A stretch of 64,000 nt of DNA. It comes from Haliotis asinina (Eukaryota; Mollusca; Gastropoda; Lepetellida; Haliotidae). The position numbers were made by a program, and so were the translations under genes. The DNA is taken from contig NC_090288.1 of NCBI RefSeq assembly GCF_037392515.1, forward strand, positions 3,217,501-3,281,500. The letters are read 5' to 3'. Below are positions 12,001 to 27,000 of this stretch, one piece after another. Under the pieces are notes generated by a model. It did not search any database. It was not told where the DNA came from and saw only the letters and a list, made by a program, of their open reading frames with translations. Each line of letters begins with the position of its first letter. The stretch's first letter is position 1.

Positions 12001-15000
12001 TTTTCCGTGCATCATGCATGATTCAAAGTTATTCAAGATAAAGAAGTCCTACCATGAAGTACCGACTGAGTTCCCATTGACAGCAGGGTACATTGAGATG
12101 TACCTCGCTTGTAAGTGGCTATACTGAAAATAATAGAAGAGTGCTCAGCCAATCAGAAAATGACATTTATGTGTGAGGTAAGATAACGACTATTAAACTA
12201 TTGTTGCCATTAAACTATTGTTGACTACATCTGCCCCGATACTCACCATTATACCATTGTTTGTGCGCACACCATTCCACATCCGACTCATGGTGTCCTC
12301 ACCAATCTTCCAGTTCACCTTCTTCTTTGACCCAGCACCCATGAACCTCCCAACACCTCCACCAAGCTGCAATGGAAACACAAACTTGAGCATCTAAATT
12401 GTTCACTTTCATTTCCCAACAATGTAATGACTTTTCAGACACTTCTCAGGAAGACTTAAATAGTAGGTGGATTTTCAGTTTTGTGGTGATTTCAAGCTTC
12501 AGCTAGAAAACGAATGAACTCACATTTTCGTACTCTGTAAACCATTACAATTTACATATGAAAGACTTTTGGTTAGTCGTAAGTGAAACACCCTTTTGTT
12601 TCTAAAAAAATATGTGGTTCATTAATACCTAGCATTTTAAAGTTGCCAAAAAGTTGTATCTTTCACTCTCGCCCATCAAGGAAACCACAGTCAGGTTACG
12701 AAACTCTGTCACCAGAGCACTGCAGCGAACAATCATGTGAGGATGGAGTTTCAGTAAGTGGTATATAAAATGTGTAACAAGTCCATCAATTTGCTGATTT
12801 TTCCACATCAACAATGACAAATGTTCCAAGGTGTGGGGTGATGGTGTCACCATGCACTGATTTCTTCATGCTAAATATACTGTTTGTGAAGGCGAAGCGA
12901 GTGCTTTTGAAGACAGTACATATTACATCAGGTGGTTCGACACCTACCTCGCTTCTCACATAGATGCTTTTTAGATTTGTTTTAATTGAGTTAAAAAGAT
13001 AAAAGCTATGTACTAGTAAATTATTGATAATCAAAAGGATTTTGCATTGCACAACCTCTAATATAAGGATTTCTTCCTTGGAAACAATCGAGAACTTACT
13101 TGAAGTGACAATAATATTGAAGGTAGTATTATATTGACACTCACCTTGACAAATCCTATTGTCCATCAATCAAATATGCATTTTACTACCAGTAGAAAGT
13201 AGTTAAGATTTTGTGAGTTGGTGAAAGCAATGCTAAATAGCATTTATTCTCAGACTGGTGGATGTTCGTGAAACGGGGCTGCCATTTTCTAAAAATGTAG
13301 CATCAGGATCTAAAGTCAGTTTGGGAATCAATCAGATTACAGTTTATTTTCATCAAGTTAAAAGATCAAAACTATTTCCTACTCGTTGCAGATGTTTCTG
13401 AATCATGACCAAAAAGATTTTGCATGACACCGCGTATAACAGAATGGTTTATAAACATTATGACAACAAACAATTTTGATAGTATTGTCTATGAAAACAA
13501 GTTCTATTTCAGAAAATATGCAAAGCAGGTGATAAAATTAAATGGAAGTAGATTGTGACAATATAAAGCTTTCAATTTTCAAAACAACTGTCATGATTGC
13601 AGGTTTAGGCAAACCTAGAAAAAAGATTATCTACCCCCAGAAATGTACATGAATACTACAGCAACCCACATAGGTATTTCTCATATTATTTCATGGAGGC
13701 GACACCCATCTGATTGGTTGAAATTTCGCTCGCGGGAGAGAATTGTGCACTGTTGTCAAAAAGGTCAATTTAAGGTACTTTGAGTCGTTTTAATGACAGG
13801 GTTTCATTTATAATGATTTCAATGAATGATTTATGTATTAGTACCCCCTAGAGTATAAGTGATCAATAACCTTGTATCTAGAGTTCTCACAAGCATTTCA
13901 CCTGTTGCTTTGTGCCATATGTCAAAAAACTTAAAACGACAGCCAGGCAAGACATCTAACTGCCGCACACAAAAGGCATGTTGTCCAATAACCTAATATA
14001 AGTGCACGAAAAGAAAACATTGCATTTTCTACTTAGAAGATTAATCTGAGAAATGAAAACAAAGTTTTCTGTTTTTACCACTGTATCTATCTACACCTGA
14101 CCATTGTAACATTGACAAACTGCTTCATAAACACTCTCAGAATTGTTGCTCTTTGAGAGAACTATTTTGAACATCCAAAAAAAGAGCATTCAAACCAGTG
14201 TTCAAGACTAAGCATAATCGTTAAAGTTCTCATGGCTTTCAAAATTACAAGGGGAAAAATGTTCGGTCTAAACACTGCAGCAGCAAATGTCAATAAGTGA
14301 GTGAGTTTAGGTTTATGCCACACTCAGTAATATTTCAGTTATATGGCAGCAGTCTGTAAAAATCCAGTCTGGACCAAACAATCCAGTGATCAACAGCATC
14401 AGCATCGATCTACGACACTGGGATACGATCACATGTGTCAACCAAGTCAGCCAGTTTGACCACCCATTAGTGTTAGTCACCTCTTATGACAAGCATGGGT
14501 TACTGAAGATAATTTCTAACCCAGATCTTGACAGGCCAGCAAACGTCAAGAGTCTGTTTTCGATAACACTCCATCTCAATGAGATACAGACCTGGATGTA
14601 ATAGAAAAAAGCACAAGCAGAAACATCTTCCTACCTGGGAATAAAAGGTTCCCGTAACACTTATCATGGTTACTCACCCTTTCTATTGGTCCACACACAC
14701 AATTCACCAGCACTCCTAGTGCTGATTTCTGAACTTCTGGATCTGCCAGAATCTCACCCTCTGCCAGACCTATTATCACACTGTGGATGGAATAAACAGA
14801 TGTGACACTGTGGCCAGAATACTCACAAACACCTGTGCTTGCAAGCAGACATTTCTAAACTTTCATTATCTTTAGGATGCTTGTTCATGTTTTTTTATTC
14901 TCATCTTGTGGTATCACTAATACAAATGGTTGTACGTTTAAACACTGGTCTGACATGATAAAGCTCATCCATAAATTTGGTTACCAAACACTGTATGTAC

Positions 15001-18000
15001 ACTGACATATAAGCTAATAAGCAATGGTGTGAAAAGGTCAATAAATGACAACGTAACTCCCAAACCTAAAAACTCAGGACAACTTGCATTTTTCCAATGA
15101 ACATTCTACCAGGACTTTGGGGAAGACTCACCCTCCAAAGCAGGGTTCAAGTCATGATAACATACTTCTGAGACAGAGTGGTGGGGAGAGGTTATCATAA
15201 AAACATCTTCAAATGGAACCAACTTATACACAGTTCTTCGAACGTTCAAATTATGGAGTTTCGTATTTAGAAGGGAGTACAAAGGAAATTGATTTTGTTA
15301 GTGTAATTCAGTTTTTAAGAGCAGCTTTTAAGAGCAGCAGAATGTATAAACATTTTGCTTCAGAAGACAATGTGCGAGTACTGATGTATACCATGTACAC
15401 AGCTTAAATGTGAAAGGTTCAAGGAGGTATGCCTTCTGTGTATATACTACAAACATTTTATGTATAAATCTGTCATGGTAGAATGGAGATAAATATACCG
15501 CGTTGTCAATGTAGAGCAACAAACCCTTGGACTTTAATATCACACTCAGGGTTTTACATTCTGGCAGCTTCAGATCTAAAAGACTTCTCTACTTTGAAAA
15601 CACTGTAGGTTCATCTCCAAACTAAAGTGTAATTTGAACACTGAAAACCACTGGAACTCAACAAGGACACAACAAACCCAATCTATGTTTAGTTCATTAG
15701 AAAATTATACATCCTGTTAAAATGGACCTACAAACATGCAAAGTCTGTCTTCAATTATCAAGATAACGCACTGGCTGAGAGATGTTTCAGGGTCCAGGAA
15801 TGTAAATAAATCAGAATCATGCAAATCACTGGTAATCAATCATCTTAAACTGAGTGATTATTCAATTTGAACAGAGCTGACATCAGAGTTGTTGTTCTGA
15901 TGGAAGCACATACCTGATGGCTGGAGCTACATTGTTGAGAAGTGAGGCTGGGTTGAGGCTATGTATCAGCTGACTGAGTGAGGAATTGGTTTTATGCCAA
16001 AAGGTTAATATAATGCATGCTATCATCAGACAGGGTTTATGTGCCTTTGAAAATATTGTCCATTTGGTCGAAGATTAAGAAAGAACTATTTCAAGTTATT
16101 TCATAAGAAACACAAGAGTCATCAGAAGATGACATATCCCCCCGGCCCCAACATGTTTGAAAGGACAAATCATCTGAGAGTTACTCATTGTTGTTTTAGA
16201 CTAAGTTTGAATTGTTTCCATGGAATTCATGAAAATTATAAATGCCATATATCTGGTATCAGCAAAGTTACAATTTCAAGATCTGTTGAAAGATATGAAA
16301 TGGTTTTCGGGTTGTGCTCTGGGAATGAAGCTCATCCCTCCATTTGGAGACTATGGCTGAAACGTTTCCATGGAAACCAAGAACATAATACATCACAAAA
16401 ACCCTTAAAAACCAAAAGGCACCACTTTGGGGTCTGCCACACATATGTGCCAAGTTTTACTGACAGATATTAAGAAGTTTTTGAGTTCTGCTCCGGAAAC
16501 GAAAAACACCTCTCACTTTTGAGACTAAGTCCAAAATGTTTTCATGGAGACCAAGAAAATAATAAATCACAAAAACCTCTAAATATCAAAAGGTACCACT
16601 ATAGGTTCTGACTGATATATCTACCAAGTTTTGCAGAAAAATATTGAATGGTTTTTGAGTTCTGCTCCGGAAACGAAAAACACCTCTCACTTTTGAGACT
16701 ATGCCTGAAACATTTCCACGGAAACTGAGAAAATAATCAATCACAAAAACCTGTAAATACCAAAAGGCAGCACTATGGGTTCAGATTGATATATCTACCA
16801 AGTATTGCAGATAAATATTGAACGTTTTTTTAGTTCTGCTCTAGAAACGAAGCCCATCCCTCTATAAGACTAACACCAAAATGTTCCATGGAAAAACAGA
16901 AAAAAATATAAATGCCAAAAACCTGTAAATAGCAAAAGGCACAACCATAGGCTGAGATTACTATAACTATCAAGTTTGGTCTAAAAATACTGAGCGGTTC
17001 CTGAATTATGCTCTGGAAACAAAGGGATTACGGACGGACGGACTGACGGACGGACAGACGAGGCGTCGACTATAACCCCCGCATTACATGCCAGGGGGAT
17101 AAATATTATTAAATAAGATTTAATTTTGCACATATTGTACTACAAACCAGCTACTACTAACCTTTTCAGAAGAACCAATCAAATAAACAGAACAAGCGAT
17201 CTTCGTATGTGGTGGAGTTTACATTCGCAGCAAAGTGAATCATAAACACTTCCATTTCCCTGATTTAACAAAAACTAAACCATCCTTTATCATTTAGCAC
17301 ATCAGTGGATGAAAGAAATTCTACAACTGATTCAGAATGTTTGTTGAAATGAAATTCAAGCATGTCTGAAATACCTCTGACCTCTTGGAAAAAATGCGAA
17401 ACTGTACTTTATCTACAGAAGACATTAAAGCCTGACTTTCTTAAATAAGCATTTGCTACTTTGTTGAACCTGACGATGAATTTGCAGCTCAAGTCATACA
17501 ACATCCAGTAAACGTCAAGGTAAACTGACATAATACAGTGTATGTCTTCTCAAATGAGACTGCTTCAGGTTTTGTCAGCAGAATCTTCACCAACTGACCT
17601 TTGAAGTTTGGGGGCAAGCACTGGTTTAACAAGCCAATATTTTGCATCCTGTGATGTATTTTGTCAGTTGAGGACGATTACCATGTGTTGGTGTACAAGC
17701 CATAGAGTCTTTTCAACATCTTGATGATACAAGTTCTCTTCACTTTCATACAGATATTTACAGAAAACGAGAAGAGATTCTCCATTCAGAAATTATGAAC
17801 ACATGTAAGATTAGACAGTGATTATAAAAAATAGTCATCTTTCAAACTTTTCAGCCCATGCTAATATTTTCAACATGGCATCAAACATCTACAAGGTCAT
17901 CAAATGAAATCAATATTTTTAGCATGTAATGTCAGAGAATGACATTAGGAAATGGAAACAGTTTCACACTGACTTCACTGAAATTCAATATTCCAAAACA

Positions 18001-21000
18001 AAAAACAGTAGCTAATTTAATCATTTTGCTCAATTCACCATCAAGACACACTAGGATGAAAGTCTACCACATATAGTACGTCCTACATGTTGTCATTGTG
18101 ACAGTGATAACCCTTCATTCAGAGCAAATATTACACACTACTGACGGCATGCAGCATTTGACTCACGCACGGGGATGGATGGCAGCACGTACCTGATGGC
18201 TGGTGTGGACATGTTGTCAGGGAGGGAGATAGAGTCCAGGAGCAACAGCTGAGACTTGGGGGTCACCATACACAGGGAGATCACATCTAGGGCACTCTTG
18301 ATTGTTTCAGGTCTGTAAAATATTGCACCTCTGAGTAACCCATGGTTTTAGATTTCTGATGGAACAGGGTTAAAGGTCACATGCAATGTAAAACACAACT
18401 TTGCAGATACCTTTCGGTGTGGACTTACAGAAAACAATTATCAAAAATGTCAATTCAACCTATAAAATTGAAAAAAAAAATGCGATGAAAATAAGCCTGC
18501 AAAATCGGAGCGCTGGGGGAAAAATTGGTTTCAACAGCTGTGCTGCGCTCATAACACTTGCACAGGGAGTATGTTCACTGAGCTTGAAACAGTATGCAAG
18601 ACCGAAGTGTTGGGTAGTAGTAGTCTAATCTAATCTTAGTTGTAAACATAAACAGGTAAATAATCTACTCGTTACATAAAAAAGGCTACGTTGCTTGTCA
18701 TAAGCAGACTCTGTCACAGAGTAAACTCAATGTCTGGTTTATAGGCACCAATATGTCTGCCTGCCTGTCTGCTGATGACAATATGCAATGCACAACTTCA
18801 ATTACTGACCATTTATAATTTGAAATTAACACCTATCAGGCTTACAAGCCATAAGTTAAGAGAAGGCTAAGCGTATCAGCAATTGGCAGTGGCCAGTGAA
18901 AAAGCCCCGTTAGACTTGACTGCACACCTAGCAGTACTGACTGGGTTTGGCATCGCGGCTGCTTCGTTTCGAGGGAGGTACAATGAAATATTGCAGTTCT
19001 GATTTGCGATTATACGCTTATAATTCTGTTTATTTGTTTTTTTCACAATCACCAATGCATTATATATACTGTACATCATTAAATTTTTGCGAGCATGATA
19101 TTTTTGCGAATGACTTGAGCTCGCAAAAATATCATGACACAATTTGCTGGCAGAATGCAATGAATAATCAGCAAACAACCCGTCCTATCCTCACTTTATT
19201 ATTCACCACTTCATATAATTAACAATGGATCTAGACAATACATATATTAAGCAATGGCAACAATGCGAAGAATGACTAATTACTAGCATTACTCGTACTC
19301 ACATGTCACATGTCAGACAATGGATACCTGAACAAAAGTCAATCAATCAGTACGTCCGATAGTCCAGACAGGCGCCAACCACGCAACACACATTTCTTAG
19401 AGACTGTTTGAAAGGCCGAGACCATCCAGCGGGCGTGGATAGCTTTCATGACACTTATCTGGAGATCAACAGCTTCGCCGACACTGACTAAACTGGTCCT
19501 TCATCAGTGCCAATTTATTTGAGTCATTTCATTTAATTTAACCCCTTTGAACTGTTTTAAGCTTATCTGGCCTATGCAGCAAGTGTTGTTTTTAAGAAAA
19601 CATCACTGATTGCATACATGTGGAAGTACTCCAGTGAATGGTGTTCAAGATTAGTGGCAAACTTTAATATGTGATCGGATTTACTACAGATAAAACTTTC
19701 AGATGCAAGTAAGCTTTGAAACTCTCAAACTATACTATATTTTAAGAAATAGGCAAGTTGCAAAAATATCGTGACATAAAAACATCTCTTGGTCGCCACT
19801 TGCAAAAATATCATGAAGCAAAAATTTCGTGATTTACGGTATATGTTTATATATATGTTTTAATTATGTTTGATCTTTTGGTTGCATGTGACCTTTAACA
19901 AAGAATGCTGAATAGTCTGGACTGTAATTAATCAAGTCCTAAAACGACACACTCCAGAGAATAACATTATCACAAAAGATCCACACAATCAGAGGACACA
20001 ATTTTAACAAAGTCAGTGAGTGTCACTACCCTATCAATTTGCACTACCACAGATAAAGAATGAGGAGGGAGGTAAACATTGCATTGTACAGTAATTAAGT
20101 CATATCAGCGTGTCAGTTCATTGCGTGTGGAAGACAAGATGAGTATGAAGGAACAACAGGTCACATCTTGTATTTGTATCCACTATCATTCTATCACCCA
20201 GGGTTGGACAAAGCAGAGTAAACTGCAGCTATCTACAAATTGGCCAGTAATGTTCCGAGAAGGCTGAATACTAGGAAAGTACATGCATGTTGCAGAACAA
20301 ATCAAGTATGAAATAAATAATGCTCCAAATACTGGTATCATAATGCTGACAATACTACTTGAGGATTATTGATAATGTCTTGCACACAATTTCTACCATG
20401 TTCTGTACACAGTCCTTTTTCATCAAAAACATGGACTTGTTCATATTTCGAAAAGCAACAATACTGAACACAAGTATATTATTATTGTTAGTAGACATGT
20501 TCATCTTATCTGAGGGATTTCTTTATGTTGAAGCATGGACACACTGAACAACAGTTTTAAGATGTGACAGTGAAAGTACAGATGCCATAGCATTTGATAA
20601 ATATCTATAACTGTTTACACTGTCTAGAAATCACAGGAACTTTCAACTCTCACAAACCACTAACCACCTCAAGTAATCAACACAAGCCTTCAGACAACAT
20701 GTTCAAAAAGTTCTATTTATTGTGCTATGAGTTGCAATATGTACTTGACAAAACCAAAATGTTTATCTTACTTTCCAGGCGAGCTGTTCCAGTCAGGTGC
20801 CATGGCAACCAGTTGTATAAGGAGCTGTATGCCCCCCAGCTTGTGGAATGTGGCTTCAGGCACCCAGTGTGTGCGCAGGGGAAGCAACTCCATCAACAAC
20901 TCCATGTTGTCTTGGATAACTTCTGGGGTCAACTTAAGCGGCTGAAATATGGGTCAAAAAGATAACAAGCACTGTCACTAAGAAGAACATAATCCCCCGC

Positions 21001-24000
21001 CGCATATTATCAAATCAAACTTAAAAAGAAATGAAAGTAAAGGTTTAAGATGAAGTAAAATGTCAACAAAAACATTACTCTCAATGAGTGAGTGAGTGAG
21101 TGAGTTTAGTTTTACGCCACACTCAGCAATATTCCAGCTATATGGCGGCGGTCTGTAAATAATCGAGTCTGGACCAGACATTCCAGTAATCAACATGAGC
21201 ATCGATCTGCGCAATTGGGAACCGATGACATGTGTCAACCAAGTCAGCGAGTCTGACCACCCGATCCCGTTAGTCGCCTCTTACGACAAGCTGAGTCGCC
21301 TTTTATGGCAAGCATGGGTTGCTGAAGGCCTATTCTACCCCGGGACCTTCACGGGTACATTACTCTCAAATTCACTTGATATCTTGCACTGTAGTTGTTC
21401 AAACAAACAAAATATTCTAAAGAGTCACTTTGACCTTGACAGGTGCAAGAAACTCTTAAAAACACCCTACACCTTCCCTGAATAAAGCTTGGAGTTTGAA
21501 AACCAGGAAAATCAGGAATGGTTCTTGAGACATATCGCTGACAAGGTAAAATGCTTAAGTCCACTTGTGACTTTGGGATGAAGGTCAAAGTCACCAAACC
21601 TGACTGAGACCTTTCATTCACTGTGATGACCTAGATACGAAATATGAAAAGAATCTAGCCAATGGTTCTTTAGATATTCCAATCCGTACATACATAAATA
21701 CAAACGACCTTGAAAATTAACTGAAGGTCACCAAAAACCACTGGGCCCTGCACCTTCCCTAGATACAGTTTAGTGTTGAATGAAGAAATGTGAATGGTTC
21801 TCGAGATATCTCGCTGACAAGGTAAAATGCTAAAGTCCCCTTGTGACCTTGGGACAAAGGTCAAGGTCATCAACCTGACTGAGACCTTTCTTTCACTGTG
21901 ATAATCCCAGGTACCAAATATGAAAACAATCTAGTCAATGGTTCTTAAGTTACTCCAATCTGTACAGACGGACGGACGGAGCTAATACTATATCCCCATC
22001 TTCGCACTAAGCATGCAGCAAGGGATAATAAACATGTCACAATCTAATATTGACTTCACACTTATATGTTGTTTTAGATTTTGAAAAGTCTGTTTTAACT
22101 GTATGGTGTATTATGGTAACCTCAAGCAGCATTTTGTGTGGTTGAAGACAAATGTATCAGAAATGTCTGGGAACATATTTCACAAAGCAATTGTTGCACT
22201 GAGGTGATCGTAACTCCTACACTTCAGCATACACTTACAGTTGCTTTGAGAAATGGGTGTCCTGGCCAGATGCAATTTCTACTGGATATTTTACATCTTT
22301 ACCAACTGGAAATAACTCCAGTAGGAACTGAAGACGGTATGGGATAAGTCCACCTTTCCAACTTAATTGTGTTTTATGCAGTGAGTACGTGAATAGCATA
22401 GCATTTTACCCATCCTCTCTATTCAGCAAGTTCTCTGTAAAATGTTCTTAACTGTCACCTGCCACCAATAAATGTTTCATCTACTGGTATTCAAGATTTA
22501 TTGATTCAAAGGTTCTTTTAGCTAATGCTTGAGAACATTCCATACACAAACCATAAAACATTACAAGATTTACTTGATAACATTTCAAACAGCAGTTTTC
22601 AAGGAAGAATATAAAATCTGCTTGCAAGACAACTAACATTTTCTTGGGGATCGAAATGATGTGTTAATGTTTAACATTCATATAATCATGAACAGCAAAA
22701 CAGTAAGATAGTCAGGTTTAGGGGTATTTTGAGTACTGAGCTCTAAATAACACTGAGTCCCAAGTTAAAACAAGCATAATCAGTTTCTTCTGAAAAAGAA
22801 TGTCGGAAAGGAAAAGTAGACCTATATATTTCTTTGCAATGAAACTAACATAAAAAAGATGGGACATTAATTCAAAACAGCTCACACCAAAGTCATCATT
22901 CATCTAAAGAGTACAGGTCAGGGAATGTGTGTCAAAATGCACTTTCATATAAGCTATTGATGAGCCTTACCTTATATGCAGGTGTTTCCTGTAACGAGCT
23001 GCTGCCATCGTTTCTGAGGTGAGATCGACGGATTTCATCAGCCTTCACCACCAGGTGTGCTTCAAAGTACTTCTTGAGAGCGGAACAAACGTGTCTCGCT
23101 GTTTGTCTCATTGTGAATATGTGACCCTCATTCATGATGTCCACCTCGTCCTCCACATTGAGGATCTCCAGCGTGCTGATCTACAAGTTTAGGATCATCA
23201 AAAGAAAGGTATGACAAGACTCTTCTTTCTCCAGGGAGTATACATAACTAAAGCGATGTGGAAAACCTGAACAGTGGAGAAGGAGTGGGTGAATAAGAAA
23301 GTTAGGTTTTAATACTAATTATAGCAATATTTCAGCAATAACATGGCAGCAATATCACTGCATGACACCAGAAATGGACTTCACACACTGCACCCATGTG
23401 GGGAATCGAACCCGTGTCTTTGGCATGACACCCTACCTGTTTAACCACTAGGCTACCCCACTATCCTCTGTGACGACGGAAGTCATTAGGTGTGTCAATG
23501 TGAATGAGAATGAGACTTAATTTCATCACCGGAGTGTGTGGAACTTTAAAACCTGAAGGAAACGTAGTATTTTAGGCTTAAGCATGCATTCTTCAGGTTG
23601 CGAGGATCTCTTGGAGCCACAGAACAATCTTGGGGATAAGACAACTGTAGGTCCCAATTTCAATGTATGACTGTAAAGTTACATCATGTCGGATGATATA
23701 TCAACAATGTTTAATCTAATGAGACTCGATCTGGTCTCCAGGTTGAGAGTTGTGTGAGTGGGACTAAGTGAGAGACTGGCTACTGACCACATTGAAGAGT
23801 CTGCGCAGTCCATCCTTCTGGTCAAACAGATCCATGATGACACGGAATGGGAAGGCTTGAGTGAAGAACATGGCAGCATGGCATCGACTTGAGTCATGGG
23901 AACATTCCATAAGCCACATGACATACCTGGAACATGAAGGACAATGAACATCATGACCATGGTAACCAACCACCAGAAAACATGGCTAACTGACAAACAG

Positions 24001-27000
24001 CAACAATGGCCTTTCATTAACACTGCTTATTTGCCATGGCCATTCATTGACACTGTTTAGCTGACACAGCCTTTTATTAACACTGTCTGGTTGAAATGGC
24101 CTTCCATTAACATTGCCTATTTGATGTGGCCTTTCATTTTGTAACACTGCCCAAATGACATGGCCTTTCACTAACACTGTTTGCATAGTCTGAGTAGTTC
24201 AAGTTTGTAGCCAACACTGAAGCAGTGAGCATCAGTTGAAAAATCTAGCCAATACATGCTTCTGAATACAAAATGCACTTAAATGCTCCTTTTCAATAAG
24301 AACTACAGTCATTGAATTCGACTCTGTGTACAACTTGTTAACTAGCAGCTAGTGGATAACTTCATAGGTTGTTTATGAATGGTCCCCTATCCAGTATTAT
24401 ACACTAGAACCATCGTGGCCAATCGAGAGATGTTCAGTGACACTTACACTCTTATTTTAACAAATCCATTACCATGACAAAACTCACATGGCAGGTGTGT
24501 ACTACACACTATAGGAATACATACCCAACAAGATCTGACAGGACATGTTCAGGTAACAAACAAACCTGAAAAAGAAACAGTTTAGTTCAATGAACGAGCT
24601 ATACAATAGACCTACAAATACTAAAATGTTCAGGCATATATGAACAAACAAGGACTACTTTCATATTCATTGCAAACTAAACACTGGAAACAAGTACTGT
24701 ATATCTTTCATTAACAGAACCCACAAACATGCAAGTGTGCAAGTGAGTGCATGCAAGTAATTTCTCTCTTCAAATATCAAGGAGATGAAATATACACAGC
24801 ACCACTGAAAACTTGTAAGATCAACAAGATTCAGGACATGTTCTGTATCATATTCAGGTGCTTCTGATATTAAAATCTAGGATCCTTCAATTGGAACCCA
24901 GACCTACAATTATTAAAATAATCATTTAATCATGCATAAGCAGACATGATATTAACAAGTCTTGTCTCCAAAATTTTGATGCATTCATTTATTCAATTAA
25001 TTGGTATTTGTCTCTCAAAGGTTCTGCAAACAACTGATAAGTAAAACTTTGTGGAATACTTCCCACTCTAAATGTGGTGAATCCATATAAAACACTGATT
25101 GCAGCATGACTACACTACAATATCAATGGATACATGGATAATAAAGGACACAAAAAAAAACCCTCGCCAACATAGTAATACCCTTTCCATTGCATCCTCG
25201 AAGTAGGACAGGTAGTACAGACAGAGTGACACCCCTGTAGCAGCAATGGACGGCCGGTACACCTCTAGCAGCTTCCCAACACCACCCACGGACAGGAACT
25301 CAATTGCAAACTTTTTGTGACAAAGCAGCGTGGCAAGGTACTGAAAATATACAACACTCATAATATCCCCCGCTGACAAGACCTGGAGTGGTCTCAACAA
25401 AAATTAAAATATTTATGTCACTGCATGCAAGCACATATACACAACAAAGACAAAGAAGACTTTTTACATTTACAAACATGTTTCGATATCAACATGACCA
25501 AAGGGTCGAAAACTTTTAAACAAGACACCTATTATTATCATCATACAAATGTTTAAACTGACACTGCAATCAGTCAGGATTTGTTTGGAAGAAGAGTGAC
25601 ATTAACAACATACATTGCTTATTGTCCACATCATTCATAAGAACGCCACACTAAGCAGTGAAAATTGTCAACCAAGGAATCAGCAGTTACGTACTGGAGC
25701 CTCTCCAGCCATTAGTTGCTTGTCACAGTAATCCTAAAAGTTTTCAGATTAGTGTTTGCCTTTATTTGTTTAGCTGGAGTCTGACTGAAGAAACTGGATT
25801 AGTATATCAACCAAAAAGAAAAAAAAGAAAACAATCAAAGATTCGTTCATGACAAACACTTGAGACAAATACACGAGCAGAATCATTTTGTCAGTCTACT
25901 TTGAGTTCTTATTCAGAATGAGTGAAGAACTCACCTTGAGAGCTTCAAAGGCTAGTCTCACATCCTTGTTCTCCTTCAGATTGATATAGTACAGGATGAG
26001 ATTCAGGGCATTATGCTCAAATGCTGCTCCCAGAAGCTACAATATAACATGACATTAAGTCTAACAACATTACAGACATCCATAGTTCATCCATAGTTCA
26101 TCCACCCATAACTCACTACAACCTCTCCTCTGCCCCCACCTACACGCACATATCCTGACTGTGACTACAGGATTTCTTACTTATCCTCTTAATGTGCCTC
26201 TGTAGAACACCTAGAACTATCTTCCTGTGATGATCTGGGTTAGCACTGCATTCTCCATCAACATTTGATGTAATCATGTTTCATCCTATTTATGAGCTTA
26301 CGGACGCATCAAATGTATCAGAGCTGCCATGATGATCTGACACTGACCTCCTGATATTCCCCCATGGGTATGAGATACTGCAAGATCATCCTCTGTTTCA
26401 TCCCAGCTGTGAGAGGAGACATGGAATATGAGCCTATAACATACGGCTCCAGCTCTGCCCAGCTGCTATTGCTGCACTCCAGTTCTGGATCTGTAATAAT
26501 TGGATTCTGATTCATTTAACCTCAATAATCAAGTATGTTATGTTGATAAATATCCCGGAATCACACCCTAGTCCCTGTTTCGATTCACACTGTGGGAAAA
26601 AACATATGTCATATTTGGGATTACACTTTCTTAGTTTAGTACAGATTCTAGTTGGGTTGAGTTATATCTCATATTCGAACCCACATCCTTGTGTAAAAAG
26701 CCAACCAATCAAATCTACAGAGATATTTCATGGCTGGAACATGCTGCAATACAGCCAATGACATTAAAACCCAACACAACCTTTCAAATGACAAGCAAAT
26801 TGGAATGAATGGTAGAAGTACTTCTGTGACCCAAGTGACAGAAAATCATGCTAAATTAACGATACGAGAGATGGGAGATGCTGACTGCCTAGTCTAACAT
26901 ATGCCTACTCCAGTATTACTGTTCATATCTAGACTTACTTCCAAATGGCTGATAACGGGCTCTCTTTTGTGTAGACGTGAGCCTGTAGAGGTCTTCACTG

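Noticed and set aside
12255..12366. DCAF1 exon 16 ending at AACAATG|gtataatgg
   Set aside because: It breaks the frame into exon 17. The donor eight bases later (ATG|gtgagt) is stronger and in frame.
12786..13169. 127-codon minus-strand ORF in the exon 15-16 intron of DCAF1
   Set aside because: No family motif, AT-rich, and no matching phase with neighbouring exons.
16129..16473. ORF of 114 codons on the plus strand
   Set aside because: It lies in the 170-bp divergent tandem repeat and has no family features.
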